Origin: Melastoma dodecandrum
Taxonomy: Eukaryota; Streptophyta; Magnoliopsida; Myrtales; Melastomataceae
Assembly: GCA_029817715.1 (NCBI GenBank)
Contig: JARUPY010000107.1
Span: forward strand, 1 to 64,000
Length of the DNA stretch: 64,000 nucleotides
Direction of reading: 5' to 3'
The position numbers and the translations under genes were made by a program. Position 1 is the stretch's first letter; every line of letters starts with the position of its first letter. Below the pieces are notes generated by a model. That model had not been told where the DNA came from and ran no database searches. It worked only from the letters and a program-made list of their open reading frames with translations. Shown in pieces: positions 57,362 to 64,000 of the stretch.

Positions 57362-60342
57362 ATGGCAACTTTTAAGTCTTTTGAGTTCCATCAACTGCGC
57401 ACGGGGCCATCCGGACCCATTCCGGTCGCAGAGGATCAGGGGTCAGGCGTCACTCTTGGACCTATCTTGCCAGAACATCTTTTCCCGGAGACGGTGCCGC
57501 TCAACTATCTCGTCACTGAGAAGCCCATCCCGATTTGTCATCCCGACTTCACCGATCCCCTCAACTGGGAAGGTCAGGGATCTTTCCTGTGTTTTCCATC
57601 TGCATCTAAGTCTGAGATGGTAGACTGGCTTGAGATGTGGGAGGAGCATTTTACGGAGAGATTTAGGAATCAGAAGATTTTGAGATTCTTTAGAATGTCT
57701 GTGGCCAATAAGAACTGCGATCCCAGGGTCTGTTCAGCGATGCTGCCTTTCTGGAATTCCGCTGTCAACTGCTTCTATTTCCCAGAAGGCCCTATGTCTG
57801 TTACATTAGCAGATGTGAAGATTTTGACCAGGTGCAAAATCAATGGCCGCCCTGTTCGACAGTACTCTCAGGCAGATGATATTAACCCCAAGGGCGCCCT
57901 TCAGTACATGGAGGTGGTGAATAGGCATCTGAAGATGGCCTCAGCAGGCAAAAGGTCAGATGAGAGACTATCGACTGAGGGTTTTGGTGCCCAGGAAGAG
58001 GTCGAGTTCCTCAGCACCTGGTTGAGCAAATTTGTTTATTGCTTCCCTGGGAAAAAGGTTAGCCACACTTCTTATGCGGTGGCCAATTTTCTGAGGGAGA
58101 CCAATGAAGAAATCTCCTGGGGTCCCTTCATTTTGGGTCTTCTTTATCACGGTCTGGACAGAGCAACGTCTCAAATCAAGCCATTTCCCAAACATCCAGC
58201 AGGAGGGTTGCTCTGGCTAGTTCATCTTTGGTCGGCCATGTGGATGCCGGGATTGACTGGGTTCAAGGTCCCTTCTTCGCCCCTTGAATCCTCCTATTAT
58301 GGGGAGACCATCCTAGATCAGTGCTGCCAGCGTAAGGATCAATGGCTTATGACATCGATCACTGGCCACCTAAAGCACATAGTCGACTTCGGCAGGGTAG
58401 ATCGACGCGACTGGGCACCCTTTCCAGGCGGCAAGACACTTGCTCAGGAAATCAATTCTCAGACTGCTCGCGGCTTCTGGAATGGAGTATTGACCAGCAG
58501 AGATCTGCCAGTTATTTTCGATGGCTACCTGACCTTTGAAGTCTATAACCCCCAACTGTGTGCAAGACAGTTTGGGTTTATCCAAAGTGTAGCAGTTCCA
58601 CTCGCTGACCCTGCCGGCGGCTTATACGGGGACAGGGTGAAAAGGATTGCGTGCAAGTCGATCGACTCGAAGACCCTCGACTTGCTCAATCACAAGGCGC
58701 AGCTCTCCCAGATGGAATTCCCATCTGATACTTCTGCCTGTTTCGCCACACAGTTCTTCACCGTGCTGTGGTCGACTATATACGAAGAGCTGCGGGCATT
58801 GATGCATTTCTTGGAGGTCTCCAAGGAACCTGATTTTTACACCGACGACGCACATATTAAAGCAAAAGGTAAGGACTTAGCTCTGTTTTAAGAGTATTGG
58901 GTTCTTAATATTAATCATAAGTGTTTCTCCTTTTCAGGATCATTGCTTCCTCGGGGCTCTAGAAAATCCAAGCCTAAAGCCCCCTTGCCCCTACTCCTTC
59001 TAAACTCAAGTCGACCGGCAAGGGGAAGGCTAAAGTTGCGAGCCCCAGGGAAGTAGCCAAAGGTGATCCCTCTAAGGCTCGGTCTAAAAGCACTCCAAAG
59101 CGCAAGGCGGTCGAGGAAGAAGATCTTGAAGAGATGCCTCTATCTCAGAGGAAGAGACTGGTGAGAGTGTTGACTTCCTCTCCTAGGTCGCCAGTTATTG
59201 CAGCGGCGACCCCATCCAGGTCGCCAGCTGCTTCAGCGGCGACCCCATCCAGGTCGCCAGCTGCTTCAGCGGCGACCACATCTACCCAGGCACCAGCTGC
59301 GGTGCCAGTGTCGTCAGCTGCAGTCGACGCTCCACAAAGGCCGGCCGCGGAGGTATGACTCTGATGACTCAAGTTTTTTTCTGTTTTGAGTTTTCATCTC
59401 TAACCCATACTATATTGTCTAGGGAGAGGCTCCAGATGAGGATGATGACCAGCTTATCTCCCACGCCTTAGACAAAAGTTCAAAGGCTTCCGTCGCCAAG
59501 GTGAGTTTAATTCTAAGCTGGTGTATCATTACTTCAGTTCATATATGAACTTTCGGTTCCGCATCATACTCTGTTTCAGGAACAGCACATCCCTGAGGCC
59601 TTGGTTCAAGAAGAACAGGCTACTCTGGATGTCGCGATCCTGGTCGACCTACCGACTCGGTCGACTCATGAGGAGGAAAACCAAGCTATTCCTTCTCCTC
59701 CAGTCCAAACTCCTACACCAGCAATGGTATGTGTTCTTGTTTTGAACAGAACATAGTATTATCGTTGCGATTTTAACTTGGGTACTTGTATCCTTCCTTA
59801 TAGGCTCGTCCGAAGAGGGTGAAGGTGCCTGCTGGCCGACAAAAGGTTCCTACTCCCCCTTCTTCTTCGGACGAGAACTCTGGGGATAAATTGCCTCCAG
59901 AGGTAAGTACTCGATTGCACGAGGTCGTTGGCCTTTTAGGGTATTGTTTAACAACATTTTGCCTCTTATTCTTCAGGATCCTGCTGCAGCGACTTCTAGG
60001 TCGACCAAAGACCCGTGGGTGAAGCTTCACGAGGATATCGAAGAACTTTGCCAACTTCTGCTCATCGACCCGTTAGGCGTCAACGAATTTAGGAGGATGC
60101 AGAAGCTGTTGAAGAGAATCGAGGCATCCCCTCGGGTCACGGACGAAATATTGGGGGCCTGCAAGAGCTTCAGGTCGACGTTCTGGACACGCTGGAGGGA
60201 TTACGACGCCGACCTGCTCACCTTGGAATCGACCGACTCGAAGATTCAGTCGATTAATAAAGCTCGAGAGCAGGCCTCTAAAGCTGCGCAGGACGCCCGC
60301 CAACGTTTGGTCGACGTGCAAGAGAAGCTGACCGAGGCATAG
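57362..60342 (+). pseudogene. Antisense PMD / coiled-coil gene of the Tat element (copy 2, one frame defect)
   Basis: Six exons can be placed with GT-AG borders: 57362-58868, 58938-59352, 59423-59500, 59580-59726, 59804-59902 and 59977-60342. Exon 1 (502 codons) encodes the PMD-like region and is open. Exon 2 encodes a Lys/Ser/Pro-rich segment with repeated TPSRSPAASAA units; its length is one base short of phase, near 58977-58995. Exons 3-5 are acidic and Pro-rich. Exon 6 is helical and probably coiled coil (ending in DARQRLVDVQEKLTEA). The stop is a TAG at 60340-60342. In-frame sequence after it stays coiled-coil-like to a TGA at 60478, so the TAG may be a Gln codon changed by C-to-T. Convergent with pol on the other strand, with about 350 bp between the ends. 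Function unknown. Confidence 0.8.
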
Positions 60343-60690
60343 AGACAAATAGAGTTCTATACGAACCTCAAGAATGACCTGACTCGGCAGCTCGCGTCGA
60401 TCAATACTCAAGAAATCGAGGAGCTGGAGGCCAATGCTGAGAAGGATAGAGAAAAGGTCGTTGACCTTTATGCCCAGTGAAACAAGTTGAACGCGAGGCG
60501 ACGAGCTCGGGAATCTCTTGTCCTTGATTTCAAAGAAGTTGGCGGGTTATGGAAATTAGGTTTGTAATTAAAGAACAATGCAATTCCATTTTTTTTAAAT
60601 AAATCAAGTGCATTGCGTCTCAAATGAATTTCTGCCTACTATGATCAATTCATTCTTCCAGACAGCGTTACTGAAGCCTAGCGCGATTTC
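60343..60690. other. Tail-to-tail region between antisense gene and pol
   Basis: First part is a degenerate extension of the coiled-coil frame (to 60480). The rest is AT-rich with AATAAA-like words that may end both convergent transcripts. Confidence 0.5.
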
Positions 60691-63600
60691 TTAGGAATTA
60701 AGTGCTTCCCAAATTAATGGAGTCCTTTGTTTTAGGATTTTATGGTGAGCTTCCCAGATAGTCGCGCGATAGGGTTTGAGATATTTACCATTAACCTTTA
60801 ATGGATGTCTGACCCCACTTCTCGTCATAAGCCGATAACTATTAGATGAGTATGTTTCACATACCTCATATGGACCTTCCCAATTAGGGGACCATTTACC
60901 CAAAACTTGGTCTTTCGATTTAAGGGGTAGCACCATCTTCCAAACCAAGTCGCCCACTTTAAAGTGCTTATGGACAACCCTTTTGTTATAATGTCTGGCA
61001 ATCCTTTGTTTATGCACCTCGAGTCGGTCTATTACATCAAGTCGCTTCTTCTCTAATTCTTCCAAGGCGAGGTACATTGCCTCGTCTTGTAAATCAGGGT
61101 GAGTCACCCTGAGCGACTTGTATCGAACCTCAATAGGTAGGACGGCATCTTGCCCATATACTAGTGAAAAAGGGGTTTCCCCTGTGCTTTCTCTCTTAGT
61201 AACCCTTAAAGCCCACAAAGTGTCTTGTAATAGTTTGTGCCATTCTCTTGGATTTGCACCAACCATTTTCTGAATATTGTTCTTTATGAGTTTATTGGTA
61301 GCTTCAGCCTGTCCATTTGCCTGAGGATAATAAGGTGTTGAGTTGGTGATTGAGAAACCAAACTCCGTAGCGAATTCTCGCATTTTCTCATTATTGAAAG
61401 CGGTGCCATTGTCCACTACAATATTCTGGGGAATTCCAAATCTATAGATGATGGATGATTTGAGAAAATCGATCACTTCTTTATGATCGATCTTCTTATA
61501 AACCTGAGCTTCGACCCATTTAGTAAAATAATCGGTGGCGACTAGAACATAAGCGTCACCTTTACTTGAGTGCGGATGAATTTCCCCAATTATATCTAAA
61601 GCCCAAGACCTAAATGGCCAAGGCTTGATGACTGAAACCAAGTCGGACGCCGGGGCCCTTGTCACCGGACCATGTTTTTGGCACTCTTGGCATCCCCTAG
61701 CCATTTCTATACAGTTCTTTAGCATTGATGGCCAGTAAAAACCATGTCTTTGTATAGTCCAAGACATTTTGGTGCCAGATTGGTGAGATCCGCATAACCC
61801 CTGATGAGTCTCTAACATAATTGGGGTCGCTTCGTCTAAGTCGACACACCTTAGCAGGACTCCTTCTTTGGTCTTTCTGTAAAGTACCCCATCTATAAGG
61901 GTGTACGACAAAGCCTGAGTCTTAATTCTTTGGCTCCCCTTTTGTGTTGGGTCAGAAAGGAAATCGGTGATTGGCTTCCTCCAATCCTTATCACTTGTCA
62001 TTATGTCCAGAGTGAACGCGTCGCTTTGGGGAACTAGGTGGGAAACTATTTCTGGGATACAATCGCTTCCTCTTTTGGCCTTGTATCCTGAAGCCTTTTG
62101 GGCTAAGTCGTTAGCGATGGTATTTTCCCCTCGACCTACAAAGAGGAAAGTGATCGCTTCAAATCGCTCGACTAGCTTGCGGGCGACTTGATGATAGGGT
62201 GTGAGTTTCTCTTGGCATATAAAAGTACCATTCATCTGATTAATCACCAGTTGAGAGTCCCCCATCACTATGGCTTTCTTGGCTCCCAAGGTTAATAGTT
62301 CCTTAAGGAGCGTGATCAAAGCTTCATATTCAGTCGCATTGTTGGTGTGAATTGCCGTCAAGCGATACGCTAGACGAACATCTTTCCCTAGTGGTGAAAG
62401 TATACGAAGTACCTACGCCGGGTTTTGCTGAAGATCCATCAAACCAACCCTGCCAGATGTCCTCAAGGGATTCTCCTTGGTCGATTGATACAGATGGATC
62501 GTGAATCACCAAGAAGTCAGCTAGAGCCTGTCCATTCACCGATTGTTGGGATTTGAATCGTAGATCATACGCGGATAGCACTAAACTCCATTTGCTAATT
62601 CTCCCAATCAGTAGGGGACTTTCGAAAAAATACTTTATGACTGGAGACTTGGTAATGACATGAACCTCTTGAGATCCAATATAATGTCTTAGCTTAGTGA
62701 CAGTATAAAAAACTGACAGCCATAACTTTTCCTTAATTGTATAGCGTTTTTCTGTAGCGGTTAGTTGTCTTGACAAATAGTAGACCGCTCTCTCAGTTTT
62801 GTCTTCCGCTTCTTGGGCTAACATGGCTCCGATGACTGATTCAGTCGCTACCACATAAAGCAGGTAAGGCTTTCCTACCCGAGGAGGGGCAAGTACAGGC
62901 GGCTTCATTAAATACTCCTTTAAGCCTTCAAATGCTTTCTGGTATTCGTCGCTCCACACAAAGTTTCCCTTTGCCTTTAGTAAAGTCGAGAAGACTTCTG
63001 TTCGTCCAGCGACGTTACCAATAAATCGCCTGAGATAATTGACCCTTCCTAAAAAGCCTGTAACTGCTTCTTATTACTCGGAGGGTTCAATCTTTGAATG
63101 GCGTTCACTTTGTTCTGGTCGACTTCTATACCACGTTGATGAACTAGGAACCCTAGGAAATGTCCTGCTCTTACTCCAAAAGCACATTTGAGAGGGTTTA
63201 GTTTGAGCTGGTGCTTTCTCATCTGCATGAAAGCATTCCTAAGATCATTACTATGCGACCTCTCGTCTTTTGATTTGACCACTATATCATCTATGTATAC
63301 CTCGACTGTTTTGGCAATCGAAGCATCAAAAATGGCGTTCATGGCTCGTTGGTAGGTTGCACCAGCGTTTTTAAGCCCAAACGGCATGACTACCCACTCG
63401 AAAATGCCTAAGGGACATCTGAACGCGGTTTTATGGATATCTTCCTCAGCCAAGAAAATTTGGTTATATCCTGAGAAACCATCCATGAATGACATAATTT
63501 GGTGCCCTGCAGTCTTATCGACTAAGTCGTTTGCAATGGGCATGGGATATTCATCCTTTGGAGTAGCACGATTCAGGTCTCTGAAGTCGATGCAGACTCT

Positions 63601-64000
63601 AATCTTGCCATTCTTTTTTATGACAGGGACTATGCTGGATATCCACTCGGTGTACCTCGATGTTCTTATATACCCAGCTTTAAAAAGCTTCTTGACTTCT
63701 TCGAATACTGCCTGAGTGACTTCATGAGTCATTCTCCTTGGTGCCTGTTGGACTGGCTTAAATCCTGCTTTGATTGGCAACTTATGTTCTACAAGTCGGC
63801 GATCTAGGCCAGGCATTTCAGTATAGTCCCAGGCGAAACAGTCCTTGAATTCTTCAAGAGTAGCCTTGATAGAATTGAAAAGTTCTTTATTCATTGAAGA
63901 ACTAACGAAAACGACCCGAGGGCTAGATTCCTCGCCTAAATTGATACTTACAAACGGGTCACACGGCATCATAAGTGACTCGCGACCCTGGACACCGCTT
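60691..64000 (-). pseudogene. Tat-type pol: reverse transcriptase, two RNase H domains, integrase
   Basis: Three frames in series. 63972-63049: reverse transcriptase (VIKKNGKIRVCIDFRDLNRA; MPFGLKNAGATYQRAMN; catalytic VEVYIDDIVVKSK). 62959-62330: end of RT connection and first RNase H (YLSRQLTATEKRYTIKEKLW), then the start of the second (WFDGSSAKPG). 62361-60691: rest of the archaeal-type RNase H (TNNATEYEAL; GDSQLVINQMNG) and integrase with HHCC finger, DDE residues (ALDIIGE, VVDNGTAF, NGQAEATNK) and the C-terminal region (GKWSPNWEGPYEV). A one-base loss near 63045 (after LQAF) and a second frame change near 62370-62395 break the polyprotein. Stop at 60691. The upstream part (protease, gag) lies past the window. 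Confidence 0.93.

Larger units (their letters stand above)
56201..64000 (-). mobile_element. Tat-type Ty3/gypsy element, 3' part (runs off the window)
   Basis: On the minus strand the element reads reverse transcriptase, RNase H, a second (archaeal-type) RNase H, integrase, an antisense gene, polypurine tract and 3' LTR. The dual RNase H and an antisense extra gene between pol and the 3' LTR are known marks of the Tat lineage. The polypurine tract reads AAAAGGGGGGCTTA on the minus strand, next to 57165. gag and the 5' LTR must lie beyond 64000. Two frameshifts in pol make this copy non-autonomous. Confidence 0.93.

Noticed and set aside
1..64000. tRNA, rRNA or known small-RNA genes
   Set aside because: I looked for tRNA B-box words and conserved snoRNA/snRNA features and found none convincing; short or unusual RNA genes could be missed by eye.

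Overview
This is nuclear DNA of a land plant, most likely a dicot-type angiosperm. The evidence is long genes with many GT-AG introns, plant-type proteins (BRF1, asparagine synthetase, an ARM/TPR protein), and plant transposon classes: MULEs carrying plant-mobile-domain or Ulp1 genes, hAT elements, and a Tat-type Ty3 element with an antisense gene. I do not claim a species.

Four host genes sit in the window. BRF1 (minus, 7419-16229, 19 exons) encodes the TFIIB-like subunit of RNA polymerase III factor TFIIIB. It can be assembled exon by exon, but exon 17 carries one extra base that breaks the frame. A two-exon ARM-repeat/TPR gene (plus, 25275-27784) ends in an acidic tail. A single-exon C2-like gene (plus, 48355-48981) lies 3' of the asparagine synthetase gene (minus, 49462-55392, 14 exons, 584 codons, no defects seen). 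The synthetase promoter carries a TATA box and two palindromic ACGT-core bZIP-type sites.

The rest is mostly layered mobile DNA. 1-6.65 kb: decayed MULE transposase followed by a plant-mobile-domain (PMD) gene and an array of GC-rich palindromes. 17.8-20.1 kb: hAT transposase relic. 20.6-21.4 kb: Ty3 gag relic. 21.9-22.5 kb: a second palindrome array. 29.15-38.8 kb: a MULE with about 0.2-kb inverted arms, holding a Ulp1-protease pseudogene, a convergent FAR1-type transposase pseudogene and an unrecognised ORF, with a third palindrome-rich tract at its left side. 39-42.3 kb: decayed Ty3 element split by an 886-bp hAT element with a perfect 8-bp target duplication. 43.09-46.02 kb: a short Tat-type derivative with a perfect 5-bp target duplication, whose only gene is an open antisense PMD gene. 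56.2-64 kb: a larger relative in opposite orientation with LTR, spliced antisense PMD gene and the end of pol, running off the window.

The most unusual pattern is structural. Four unrelated sequence families here (6.3 kb, 22 kb, 29 kb and the Tat LTRs) show the same design: many diverged short palindromes, about 18-30 bp, with an AT-rich or short spacer, at quasi-regular spacing. At least three are physically tied to transposons. The second is the antisense, TATA-driven PMD gene that remains open in an element that has lost everything else.
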